A stretch of 43,401 bases of DNA from Acidobacteriota bacterium. Lineage in GTDB: Bacteria; Acidobacteriota; Terriglobia; Bryobacterales; Bryobacteraceae. Shown here in pieces: positions 34,781 to 41,445 of this stretch; position 1 is the stretch's first letter, and every line of letters begins with the position of its first letter. The notes beneath the pieces are model-generated. The model had not been told where the DNA came from, made no database searches, and saw only the letters and a program-made list of their open reading frames with translations. The DNA lies in contig JACRKW010000075.1 in assembly GCA_016215215.1 (NCBI GenBank), positions 1 through 43,401 on the forward strand, given 5' to 3'. The position numbers and the translations under genes were made by a program.

Positions 34781-34817
34781 GAGGCCATCACTGAAGAAAG
34801 GAGGTGATCCAGCAACA

Positions 34818-34862
34818 ATGAGAACTGGTAGTTATCACACGCGTGAGGTGGTCGACTGCTAA
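34818..34862 (+). CDS. 14-residue peptide ORF inside the structured RNA
   Basis: ATG 34818 to TAA 34862 encodes MRTGSYHTREVVDC. It is preceded by an exceptional ribosome-binding segment whose AGGAGG core ends 13 bases before the ATG, a long spacing. The peptide is polar and ends in cysteine; it has no signal or membrane segment. It could be a functional small protein or a leader peptide whose translation changes RNA folding. Coding status rests on the ribosome-binding segment and promoter only. Confidence 0.5.
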   Translation: MRTGSYHTREVVDC

Positions 34863-34974
34863 AGCTCGTTCTGGTCACTCTCTGGCCCATCTTCAGTGAA
34901 GGGCCGAGATTGACATGCGCCGGCCATCGAAGCGCATTCCTCAGGCAGCAGGCCTGAGAGAGACAGGCTACCGT

Positions 34975-35016
34975 AACGCCCCGCCGCCGGAGTCCGGCTG
35001 CGGGGCGTTTGTATTT
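34975..35016 (+). terminator. Strong intrinsic terminator/attenuator upstream of rpmE
   Basis: Outer stem AACGCCCCGC (34975-34984) with GCGGGGCGTT (35000-35009), one mismatch, inner stem GCCGG (34986-34990) with CCGGC (34994-34998), and a T-rich tail TTTGTATTT (35008-35016). It ends the structured RNA or, if bypassed, gates transcription into rpmE. Confidence 0.85.
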
Positions 35017-35090
35017 GCCCTCTTTCATTCCTGTTCGCCCCGCGGGCCCCGCCGCTCTGCTATACTGACCTTGTCAAGGACATTCCCCCG

Positions 35091-35342
35091 ATGAAAGCCG
35101 GCATCCATCCCGCCTACAGCGAAATCAGTGTGATCTGCGCCTGCGGTCACAACTTCAAGACGCGCTCCACGCATAAGGGCGACATCCGCGTGGAGATCTG
35201 CTCCAACTGCCACCCGTTCTTTACGGGACGCCAGAAGCTGGTGGACACCGAGGGCCGTGTGGACCGCTTTAACAAGCAGGTGCTGCGTTCCAATGCCCTG
35301 AAGGCCAAACGCGCCGGCAGCAAAGCCCAGCCTGTAGCCTAA
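35091..35342 (+). CDS. rpmE: Large-subunit ribosomal protein L31 (zinc-binding type)
   Basis: An 83-residue protein with the L31 signature [12 protein letters not shown], cysteines 16, 18, 37 and 40 (CACG and [10 protein letters not shown]) and [12 protein letters not shown]. All four zinc ligands are present, so this is the C+ form. The basic C-terminal tail ([10 protein letters not shown]) is ordinary. A TATACT -10-like box is at 35061-35066 but no convincing -35 accompanies it, so transcription may partly come through the upstream structured RNA. AAGGA lies 13 bases before the ATG. Confidence 0.96.
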   Translation: MKAGIHPAYSEISVICACGHNFKTRSTHKGDIRVEICSNCHPFFTGRQKLVDTEGRVDRFNKQVLRSNALKAKRAGSKAQPVA

Positions 35343-35379
35343 GAATTCCAGTCCGCCTTGAACCCTAGCCCAAATACAA

Positions 35380-35416
35380 GAGCAGGCCGCCTCGCGGCGG
35401 CCTGCTCAATTTCTTC
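35380..35416 (+). terminator. Intrinsic terminator after rpmE
   Basis: A perfect 12-base stem, GAGCAGGCCGCC with GGCGGCCTGCTC, with a 4-base TCGC loop followed by AATTTCTTC. Placed 38 bases after the rpmE stop. Confidence 0.88.
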
Positions 35417-35462
35417 GTTGGTGCGTTTTGGGCTCAGGCCCTTCGCCTGCGCTCGGCCGGGC

Positions 35463-35844
35463 CTATTTCCTTTTTGACTCTTCCGCTTTCCTGCGGGCAT
35501 CCCTTTCGGCGCGCATCCTGGTGTACTCCGCCTGCTGCTCTGAGTTCAGCATGGAGTTGATCTTTTCGGTTTGGGCGTCCTGCAGCGCCCTGAACTCCGG
35601 CCGATGCTTCTCCCGCAGTTCCCTGAACTGGTTCCTGGTCTCATCGAGGATGCCTTCAAGCTGGTGTGTCTGCTGGTCGCTCAACTTCAGCCGGGTCTTC
35701 ATTTCCTTCGAGTAGGAGTTGCGGTAGTCGTCAGGCGAGCGTGGTGAACGCGTAGTACCGGAAGCCGACGGCGCCGACCACCGTCCCACTGGCGAAGACC
35801 AGCACCATGGAAAGCACCAGGCTGAGATTGGACTGCCGGATCAT
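35463..35844 (-). pseudogene. Frameshifted membrane-anchored Spy/heavy-metal-sensor-like protein
   Basis: From ATG 35844 the frame reads a membrane anchor (MIRQSNLSLVLSMVLVFASG, then TVVGAVGFRYYAF) and hits TGA at 35731-35733. The next frame carries on with SPDDYRNSYSKEMKTRLKLS and a long charged helix (QQTHQLEGILDETRNQFREL to EKINSMLNSEQQAEYTRM), to 35463. Removing one base gives a continuous 126-residue protein of the anchored, helical type often found beside ECF sigma factors. The start overlaps the anti-sigma stop (ATGA), supporting it as the true start. Either a real single-base insertion, a sequence error or a +1 recoding event. Confidence 0.75.
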
Positions 35845-36203
35845 CGCTGTTGAGAACCCTGCTCGGGCCCCTCTTCGGCAGGCACCGTCACTCGTGCCAC
35901 CTCGCCCAGCGCCTGGTCGTCATCTTGGTCGGCGAGGGTCTCCAGATAGGTTGCGCCGTAGAAATCCGAACCGTGCCGAGGCACCATCTGCAGCATCACC
36001 AGAAAGAGGCTGGCGGCTGCAGCGGCGGCCATGAATCCGTTGGCCCACTTCCAAACCTGCTTGGTCCAGCCCTGCCCGCTTTCGATCCTTGCCCATAATC
36101 CCGGCATGAATTCAGGAGTGGCCTCGGGCACCGGGCAAGCTTCGCGGTAAGCGCTCAACAGCCCTTCGAAATCCCGTTCCAGGTTGTCTGCTTGCTCTTT
36201 CAT
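35841..36203 (-). CDS. Putative anti-sigma factor with one membrane segment
   Basis: A 120-residue protein. The N-terminal 50 residues are cytoplasmic-type (LERDFEGLLSAYREACPVPEATPEFMPGLW), one hydrophobic segment at about 55-72 (FMAAAAAASLFLVMLQMV) spans the membrane, and an acidic tail follows. It starts 1 base after the ECF sigma stop. No zinc HxxxCxxC motif is present, so it is not a classic ZAS-type anti-sigma factor. The role is inferred mainly from position and topology. Confidence 0.7.
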   Translation of the reverse strand: MKEQADNLERDFEGLLSAYREACPVPEATPEFMPGLWARIESGQGWTKQVWKWANGFMAAAAAASLFLVMLQMVPRHGSDFYGATYLETLADQDDDQALGEVARVTVPAEEGPEQGSQQR

Positions 36204-36204
36204 C

Positions 36205-36819
36205 TCAAGCTTCCTCTCTCGGTTCCACGCTTGACCTCGGTTGCGCGTCGGACTCTCCCCTGGCTGCCGCGTACACTTTGAGGACTCTTTGCCTTGCGCG
36301 GAACAACCGCACCTTCAAGGCATTCTCGTTTACATGATAGATCTTCTCTAGTTCCTTCAGCGACAAGCCTTCCACTTCCTTCAGCGTCAACAACAGCCGG
36401 TCCTCCTCGGAGACCCCGCTGAGCAGCGAATCGACCAACTCGCGCGTCCTGGCCCGCTGACGGTCCTCGGTCTGAACCATGGTGCCGGCGGCGGCGTCGG
36501 CCATCATCACCTGTTGCTCGCTCAGGTCGGAGACCCGCGCCTCCAACCGGCGTTTCTTGCGTTTGCGCAAGTAGTCTAGTGCCGCGTTGACCGTCAGCCG
36601 GTACAACCAAGGTTCGAAGACCTCCGGGCTCCGCAACTGGTCGAGCGAAAAGTAGAGCCTGAGGAAGACCTCCTGGGCCACATCCTCGACGTCCTCCGGC
36701 CGGCCGATCATCCGGGACACGATCCCGAAAATGCGCCGCCGGTATGCGGTGACGAGTTCGTTGAAGCCCACCGGATCGCCGGCACGCGCTCGCTCCACGA
36801 CTTCGAATTCGACCAGCAT
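36205..36819 (-). CDS. ECF-type RNA polymerase sigma factor
   Basis: A 204-residue sigma factor with region 2 (GFNELVTAYRRRIFGIVSRM and VEDVAQEVFLRLYFSLDQL) and region 4 (LLLTLKEVEGLSLKELEKIY followed by a HVNENALKVRLFRARQRVL helix). No regions 1 or 3 are seen. It heads a three-gene operon with the anti-sigma and frameshifted anchor genes, the usual layout for an envelope-stress or extracytoplasmic signal. Autoregulation is likely but no promoter repeat is obvious in the 120-base spacer shared with pcrA. Confidence 0.92.
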   Translation of the reverse strand: MLVEFEVVERARAGDPVGFNELVTAYRRRIFGIVSRMIGRPEDVEDVAQEVFLRLYFSLDQLRSPEVFEPWLYRLTVNAALDYLRKRKKRRLEARVSDLSEQQVMMADAAAGTMVQTEDRQRARTRELVDSLLSGVSEEDRLLLTLKEVEGLSLKELEKIYHVNENALKVRLFRARQRVLKVYAAARGESDAQPRSSVEPREEA

Positions 36820-36942
36820 GAATGGGCAGCATCGCCGGGCTCGTCGAAACCTGTCAACACTCCTTCACAAATCTTAAGGCGGACTCGGCTTGTCCCTAGG
36901 TTACAACAATCTCCCCTCAATCCGTTTGATCTTTCATCCGCG

Positions 36943-36951
36943 TGCTAAAAT
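36943..36951 (+). promoter_or_regulatory. Extended -10 promoter of pcrA
   Basis: TGcTAAAAT (36943-36951) is an extended -10 element; TTGATC 14 bases upstream is a poorly spaced -35. Start of transcription near 36958 supports ATG 36972 rather than GTG 36942 as the pcrA start. Confidence 0.45.
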
Positions 36952-36971
36952 TGCCACTTAGCCCTCCCTCC

Positions 36972-39314
36972 ATGGACTTTCTCTCCGGCCTCAACCCTCA
37001 GCAGCGCGATGCCGTCGCCCATGTCGACGGCCCCTTGCTCATTCTGGCTGGAGCCGGCAGCGGCAAGACCCGGGTGATCACCCACCGTATCGCGCATCTG
37101 ATTGCAAATCAAGGTGCTTACGGGCCATCCGTGCTGGCTGTCACCTTCACCAACAAGGCCGCCGGCGAGATGAGGGAACGCGTGGCGGGCCTATTGCGGC
37201 ATCTGCCCGCCGATTCCGGTCCGAACGTCTCGACCTTCCATTCCTTCTGCGTCCGACTGCTGCGGCGCGACGGGGCCGCCCTGGCCGGGCTGAGGCAGAA
37301 CTTCACCACCTCCTTCCACATCTACGACGACGACGACCAACTCGGCCTGATCAAGCAGATCTACAGGAAACTGGGGCTGGACGAGAAGTTTATGCCCTAC
37401 CGCGCCGCTCTGTCCCGCATCTCCCACGCCAAGAACCACGGCCAGGGGCCGCAGGACTTCCTGAAGGCGTCCACCGACCCAAAGAACTCCCGGCTCTCGG
37501 TGGTGTTCGACAACTACAACCGCGGCCTGGAAGAGGCCAACGCGCTGGACTTTGACGATCTTCTGCTGGAGGCCGTGCGGCTGCTCCGCATCGATCCGGA
37601 AACGCGCCGGTTATGGAACCGCCGCCTCTCCTACCTGATGATCGATGAGTACCAGGACACCAACCGCAGCCAGTACGAGTTGATGCGCCTGCTTTCGGAG
37701 GCCCACTCCAATGTTGCGGTGGTGGGCGACGAGGACCAGTCCATCTACGGCTGGCGCGGCGCCGACATTCGCAACATCCTGGACTTCGAGCGCGACTTCC
37801 CCAACGCCAAGGTGATCCGCCTGGAGCAGAACTACCGCTCCACGCGCACCATCCTGGAAGCCGCCTCGCGCGTGGTGGAGCGCAACCTGGCGCGCAAAGG
37901 CAAGACCCTCTGGACCGACGGCGCCCAGGGTGACCCCATCTGCTACTACGAGGCCGACAGCGGCGAACAGGAAGCGCTGTTCATCGCCGACACCATCGAG
38001 AAGATCTTCCGCCGCGATCCGGACACACGGATCGCCGTCCTCTACCGGACCAACTCCCAGTCCCGGCAGATCGAAGAGGCCATGCGCCGCTACATGCGTA
38101 AGTACGTCGTGGTGGGCGGCTTCAGCTTCTACCAGCGCGCCGAGGTGAAGGACGCGCTGGCCTACCTCAAGCTGCTGCTCAATCCCCGCGACAACGTAGC
38201 GCTGCTGCGCATCCTGAACGTCCCGGCGCGCGGCATCGGCAAGACCACCGCCGAGCAACTGGAAAGTATCGCCGTGCGCGGCGGCCTGACGCTTTGGGAG
38301 GCGATCGGCCGCTGCTGCGACGAGCACATGATGGGGGCTCGAGCCGAAGCGGCCCTGGCGGTATTCCGGAAGCGGATCGATGAACTGCGCGACGGCGCCA
38401 CCGCCTGGGGACCCGACGAGACGCTGAAGAACCTGCTGGGGCGCACCGGTTACCGCAAAATGCTGGAGACCGACCCGTCGCCCGAGGCCGAATCAAAACT
38501 CGGCAATCTGGACGAACTGATCTCGGCCGCAGCCGACGCGGCCGAGCGCGGCGAGAGCCTGCAGGAGTTCCTGGACCACGCCGCGCTGGTCTCAGACGCC
38601 GATTCCATCGACGAACAGGCGCAGGTTTCGCTGCTCACCATGCACAACGCCAAGGGACTGGAGTTTCCCTACGTCTTTGTCGCCGGCATGGAGGAGGGGC
38701 TCTTTCCCCATTCGCGCTCCCGTGAAGACGAAAGCCAGATGGAGGAGGAGCGCCGCCTGTGCTACGTCGCCATGACGCGGGCGATGAAGCGGCTGTATTT
38801 GTCTTCGGCCCGCCTCCGCCGGAGATTCGGAGGTTCGCCGCCGGAGCCGACAACGCCCTCCCGCTTCCTGGAGGAAGTCCCGAGGGAGCTGGTGGAGGAA
38901 CTCCACCCGCATCGCCAGCCGGCCGGATCCATCGACCTCCACGGGGAGCGCGCCGCCGTCCGGGAGGCCGCCCGGCGCACCACCTACACAGGAACCACGT
39001 ACAACTCGCTGGATCACATCTCGCAATTCTTCGCCGAGCGCGGCATCTCCGCGCCTGTCACGGCGCGTCCGCCGGTTGCGTCACCGGCGCCCGTACCGAA
39101 ACCGGAACCCAAGCCCACAGCAGCGCCGGCCGCCCGCCCGGGAAAACGCGGCGGCATCCGGTCCGGGGCCAGCGTCACCCACCCCAAGTACGGCCGCGGC
39201 GTCATCGTGCGAACGGAAGGCGAGGGCGAAGACGCCAAGTTCACCATCAGCTTCCCCGGCCACGGTCTGAAGAAACTGGCCGCCAAGTATGCCGGACTCA
39301 CGGCAGAAGATTGA
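36972..39314 (+). CDS. pcrA: UvrD/PcrA-type SF1 DNA helicase
   Basis: A 780-residue helicase counted from ATG 36972. Walker A is AGAGSGKT at 26-33, motif Ia TFTNKAAGEM, Walker B DEYQDTN, motif III GDEDQSIYGWRGAD, motif IV QNYRSTRTI, motif V HNAKGLEFPYVFVAGMEEGL and motif VI VAMTRAMKRLYL. After a Pro/Ala-rich linker (about 700-725) the C-terminal domain has VTHPKYGRGVIVRTEG and a short basic end, the Tudor-like element that binds RNA polymerase in PcrA. It unwinds DNA in excision repair and transcription conflicts. Neither end has a strong ribosome-binding site. Confidence 0.96.
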   Translation: MDFLSGLNPQQRDAVAHVDGPLLILAGAGSGKTRVITHRIAHLIANQGAYGPSVLAVTFTNKAAGEMRERVAGLLRHLPADSGPNVSTFHSFCVRLLRRDGAALAGLRQNFTTSFHIYDDDDQLGLIKQIYRKLGLDEKFMPYRAALSRISHAKNHGQGPQDFLKASTDPKNSRLSVVFDNYNRGLEEANALDFDDLLLEAVRLLRIDPETRRLWNRRLSYLMIDEYQDTNRSQYELMRLLSEAHSNVAVVGDEDQSIYGWRGADIRNILDFERDFPNAKVIRLEQNYRSTRTILEAASRVVERNLARKGKTLWTDGAQGDPICYYEADSGEQEALFIADTIEKIFRRDPDTRIAVLYRTNSQSRQIEEAMRRYMRKYVVVGGFSFYQRAEVKDALAYLKLLLNPRDNVALLRILNVPARGIGKTTAEQLESIAVRGGLTLWEAIGRCCDEHMMGARAEAALAVFRKRIDELRDGATAWGPDETLKNLLGRTGYRKMLETDPSPEAESKLGNLDELISAAADAAERGESLQEFLDHAALVSDADSIDEQAQVSLLTMHNAKGLEFPYVFVAGMEEGLFPHSRSREDESQMEEERRLCYVAMTRAMKRLYLSSARLRRRFGGSPPEPTTPSRFLEEVPRELVEELHPHRQPAGSIDLHGERAAVREAARRTTYTGTTYNSLDHISQFFAERGISAPVTARPPVASPAPVPKPEPKPTAAPAARPGKRGGIRSGASVTHPKYGRGVIVRTEGEGEDAKFTISFPGHGLKKLAAKYAGLTAED

Positions 39315-39331
39315 TATCCTAAGGAACGAGC

Positions 39332-39499
39332 ATGAACACAAAGAACGTTGCAGATACCCAAGAACGCAAGGAACTGAAGCGCAAGGCCCGCAAGGCTGCC
39401 GAGGTGAAGAGCCCCAAGCAGCCGCGCGCCGCCGGCGTGGACCGCGGTTCGATGAAGCGCAAAGTCAAGACCATCGCCAAGGGCCAGCGCAAGCGCTAG
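39332..39499 (+). CDS. Small highly basic protein of unknown function
   Basis: A 55-residue ORF, 17 bases after pcrA, with AAGGA 6 bases before ATG 39332. It opens MNTKNVADTQERKELKRKAR and ends MKRKVKTIAKGQRKR; nearly 40% of residues are Lys or Arg, with almost no hydrophobic residues. Such composition fits RNA, ribosome or DNA binding. Spacing and a strong ribosome-binding site suggest real translation, and the following hairpin at 39518-39552 closes the pcrA unit. I recognise no named family. Confidence 0.7.
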   Translation: MNTKNVADTQERKELKRKARKAAEVKSPKQPRAAGVDRGSMKRKVKTIAKGQRKR

Positions 39500-39517
39500 T
39501 CCGAATCTGAATCCAGT

Positions 39518-39552
39518 GCGCAGGCGGACTCCCTCCGGGGGTCCGTTTGCGC
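39518..39552 (+). terminator. Long hairpin after the small basic gene
   Basis: A 16-base stem including G-T wobbles (GCGCAGGCGGACTCCC with GGGGGTCCGTTTGCGC) around a 3-base loop. The following TTTGCGCC is not a full T-run, so termination strength is uncertain. It lies in the leader of the APC transporter gene. Confidence 0.55.
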
Positions 39553-39587
39553 TTTGCGCCCCACGCTGGCGACAGGAGCCCACGCCC

Positions 39588-41084
39588 TTGAAACAACTCT
39601 TCCGGACCAAGAGCATCGAGGCCCTGGTGGCCGCCTCCAACGAGCCCGGCAAGAAGCTGGAACGCACGCTCGGCGCTTGGAGCCTCATGGCTCTCGGCAT
39701 CGGCGCCGTCATCGGCAGCGGGATCTTCATCCTCACCGGTACCGCCGCCGCGGGAGAGGTGCGGAGCTTCCATTCCGTGCTGCATGTCCCCCTGCTGGAC
39801 CTGATCATCAACGGCACGCAGTCGTCATTCACCATTGGGCGGCCGGGCGCAGGGCCCGGTGTGGCGCTGTCGTTCCTGCTCACCGCAATCGCCTGCGGGT
39901 TCGCGGCGCTGTCCTACGCGGAGATGGCCTGCGCCATTCCCGTGGCCGGCTCGGCTTACACCTACGCCTACGCCACAATGGGCGAACTGGTCGCCTGGAT
40001 GATCGGCTGGAACCTCATCCTCGAGTACGCCGGCTCCAACATGGCTGTGGCCGTGGGGTTCTCCGCCTACTTCAACGACATCCTGGAATCGATCTTCGGC
40101 TTCCACCTGCCGAAACAACTCTCCGAGCCCATGATCGTCGGCGGCGAGTTCACCGGAAGCTGGTTCAACTTGCCCGCGTTCATCATCCTTATGCTGCTCA
40201 CCTGGGTCCTGGTTCACGGCATTCGGGAGAGCGCCAGAACGAACAACATCATGGTGGTGGTGAAACTGGCCGCCATCGCCATCTTTGTCATCGGCGCGGG
40301 CCGCGCCGTCAGCACGCACAACTGGCATCCGTTCCTGCCCAACGGCATGTCCGGCGTCCTGACGGGAGCAGCCATCGTCTTTTTCACCTACATCGGCTTC
40401 GATTCGGTTTCCACCGCCGCCGAGGAGTGCCGCAACCCGCAGCGCGATCTACCCATCGGCATCATCGGCACGCTGATCGTCTGCTCCACGCTTTACATCG
40501 CCGTGGCGCTGGTACTGACCGGCATCGCACCGTGGAAGACCCTCAACAACGCCGCGCCCGTGGTGGAAGCGCTGAAGAACCTCAGGATGAACACGGTCCG
40601 CGAGTGGGTGGGCGTTGGCGCCATCGTCGGCATGCTCTCCTCGCTGCTTGTGTTTCAGTACGGGCAGGCGCGCGTCTGGTTCGCCATGTCGCGCGACGGG
40701 CTGCTGCCGCGTCTCTTCTCCCGCATCCACCCGAAGTACCACACGCCGCACGTCTCCACTTGGATCGCCGGTTTCGCCGTCGGCATTCCGGCCGGCGTCT
40801 GGGACATCGGCACCTTCGCCGACCTCTCCAACATCGGCACCCTGTTTGCCTTCACCGTCGTGAGCGCTGGCGTGCTCATATTGCGCCGCACCGATCCGGA
40901 CCGCCCCCGCAGTTTCCGCGTGCCGTTCGGCCCTCTGTTCCCGCTGCTCTCCATCGCCAGTTGCCTCATCCTGATGATGGCCCTGCCGCTGGAAACCTGG
41001 GTCCGCTTCTTTGTCTGGTCCCTGATCGGCGTAGGGATCTACTTCGGGTTCGGCAGAAAGAACAGCGCTCTGGCGGCCTCCTGA
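39588..41084 (+). CDS. APC-family amino acid permease (cationic amino acid transporter type)
   Basis: The start is set at TTG 39588 (protein LKQLFRTKSIE.. read as M), behind AGGAG; product 498 residues with about twelve membrane helices. GAVIGSGIFILTGTAA is the family's helix-1 substrate and Na/H site, preceded by the KSIEALVAAS cytoplasmic N-terminus typical of the CAT/YfnA branch. FFTYIGFDSVSTAAEECRNPQRDLP and FAMSRDGLLPRLFSRIHPKYHTP are further signatures. It imports amino acids, the exact one unknown. It is not clearly in an operon. Confidence 0.9.
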   Translation: MKQLFRTKSIEALVAASNEPGKKLERTLGAWSLMALGIGAVIGSGIFILTGTAAAGEVRSFHSVLHVPLLDLIINGTQSSFTIGRPGAGPGVALSFLLTAIACGFAALSYAEMACAIPVAGSAYTYAYATMGELVAWMIGWNLILEYAGSNMAVAVGFSAYFNDILESIFGFHLPKQLSEPMIVGGEFTGSWFNLPAFIILMLLTWVLVHGIRESARTNNIMVVVKLAAIAIFVIGAGRAVSTHNWHPFLPNGMSGVLTGAAIVFFTYIGFDSVSTAAEECRNPQRDLPIGIIGTLIVCSTLYIAVALVLTGIAPWKTLNNAAPVVEALKNLRMNTVREWVGVGAIVGMLSSLLVFQYGQARVWFAMSRDGLLPRLFSRIHPKYHTPHVSTWIAGFAVGIPAGVWDIGTFADLSNIGTLFAFTVVSAGVLILRRTDPDRPRSFRVPFGPLFPLLSIASCLILMMALPLETWVRFFVWSLIGVGIYFGFGRKNSALAAS

Positions 41085-41103
41085 AATACCGGTGAATCGA
41101 GCC

Positions 41104-41142
41104 GCTTCGGATTCTTGGCGCTACAGGCGCTGGGCCCGAAGC
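41104..41142. terminator. Hairpin between the convergent APC and hydrolase genes
   Basis: GCTTCGG (41104-41110) pairs with CCGAAGC (41136-41142) around an inner GGCGC/GGCGC-containing loop. No T-run on either side. It lies 19 bases after the APC stop and may serve as a weak bidirectional terminator. The rest of 41085-41196 shows no gene. Confidence 0.4.
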
Positions 41143-41196
41143 GCTCTCCGCTGCTTGGCAGCGGCGGCCGCGCGATGCAGGCGGCTCAGCAGCCTG

Positions 41197-41445
41197 CTAA
41201 TTCCTCGTCTTGCCGCGTTGGGGGGAAACGGGAAGCCGTCTGGAAGCCGACGCATCGCTGGCCCTTCGCACGAAGCTGATCGTGACCGGCTCGCCGGGAT
41301 TGAGGGTGATGCCAAGCGCCGTCACCCGGCCGTTGCTATCGGCAAGCACCATTCCGGACCGCCCCGTTGTTGTCGACCACTCCACCGCTTCGCCCGCCTT
41401 CGGGCGGAAGGCTTGCGCGTTGCCCGGTGTGACGTCCACTCTCAT
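41197..41445 (-). CDS. Small ORF, probably the detached C-terminal piece of the upstream hydrolase
   Basis: An 82-residue ORF starting at ATG 41445, overlapping the hydrolase stop by 4 bases (ATGA). Its sequence MRVDVTPGNAQAFRPKAGEAVEW and ADSNGRVTALGITLNPGEP looks like an immunoglobulin/Fn3-like beta domain rather than an independent small protein, and it lacks a signal peptide although its neighbour is exported. In similar hydrolases I recall such a domain continuing from the segment LDSNPGSGDPKDGD. A coupled independent gene is the alternative. Confidence 0.5.
   Translation of the reverse strand: MRVDVTPGNAQAFRPKAGEAVEWSTTTGRSGMVLADSNGRVTALGITLNPGEPVTISFVRRASDASASRRLPVSPQRGKTRN

Larger units (their letters stand above)
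34787..35016 (+). ncRNA. Candidate structured RNA with anti-Shine-Dalgarno complement and tiny ORF
   Basis: A transcript of about 230 bases bounded by a strong promoter and an intrinsic terminator, in a 433-base gene-free gap. From the 5' end: TCACTGAAGA (34788-34797), then GAAAGGAGGTGATCCAGC (34796-34813), the full complement of the usual 16S rRNA 3' end, then a 14-codon ORF (34818-34862). Hairpins follow: GGCCC/GGGCC (34884-34905), ATGCGC/GCGCAT (34915-34937), CTCAGGC/GCCTGAG (34940-34958) and the terminator. TCACTGAAGA can pair perfectly with TCTTCAGTGA (34890-34899). I know no Rfam family with this layout. It may act alone or lead into rpmE. Confidence 0.65.

Noticed and set aside
34796-34813. 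Possible 3' fragment of a 16S rRNA gene on the minus strand (GCTGGATCACCTCCTTTC)
   Set aside because: The match stops at 18 bases; the adjoining sequence lacks the rest of the 16S 3' region, and the plus-strand context (promoter, ORF, terminator) explains it better as a ribosome-binding segment.
34774-35028. 84-residue leftward ORF through the structured RNA
   Set aside because: It runs antisense through the promoter, the 18-mer and the terminator, and its composition is arbitrary; it is best read as a shadow.
34915-35094. 59-residue rightward ORF ending in an ATGA overlap with rpmE
   Set aside because: It reads through the terminator hairpin, has no good ribosome-binding site and its residues look like translated stem sequence; kept only as a remote alternative.
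35725-35740. Programmed +1 frameshift of the prfB type in the ECF-operon gene
   Set aside because: TGA-C is present but the slippery CTT codon and an upstream internal Shine-Dalgarno are missing, so a simple indel is preferred.
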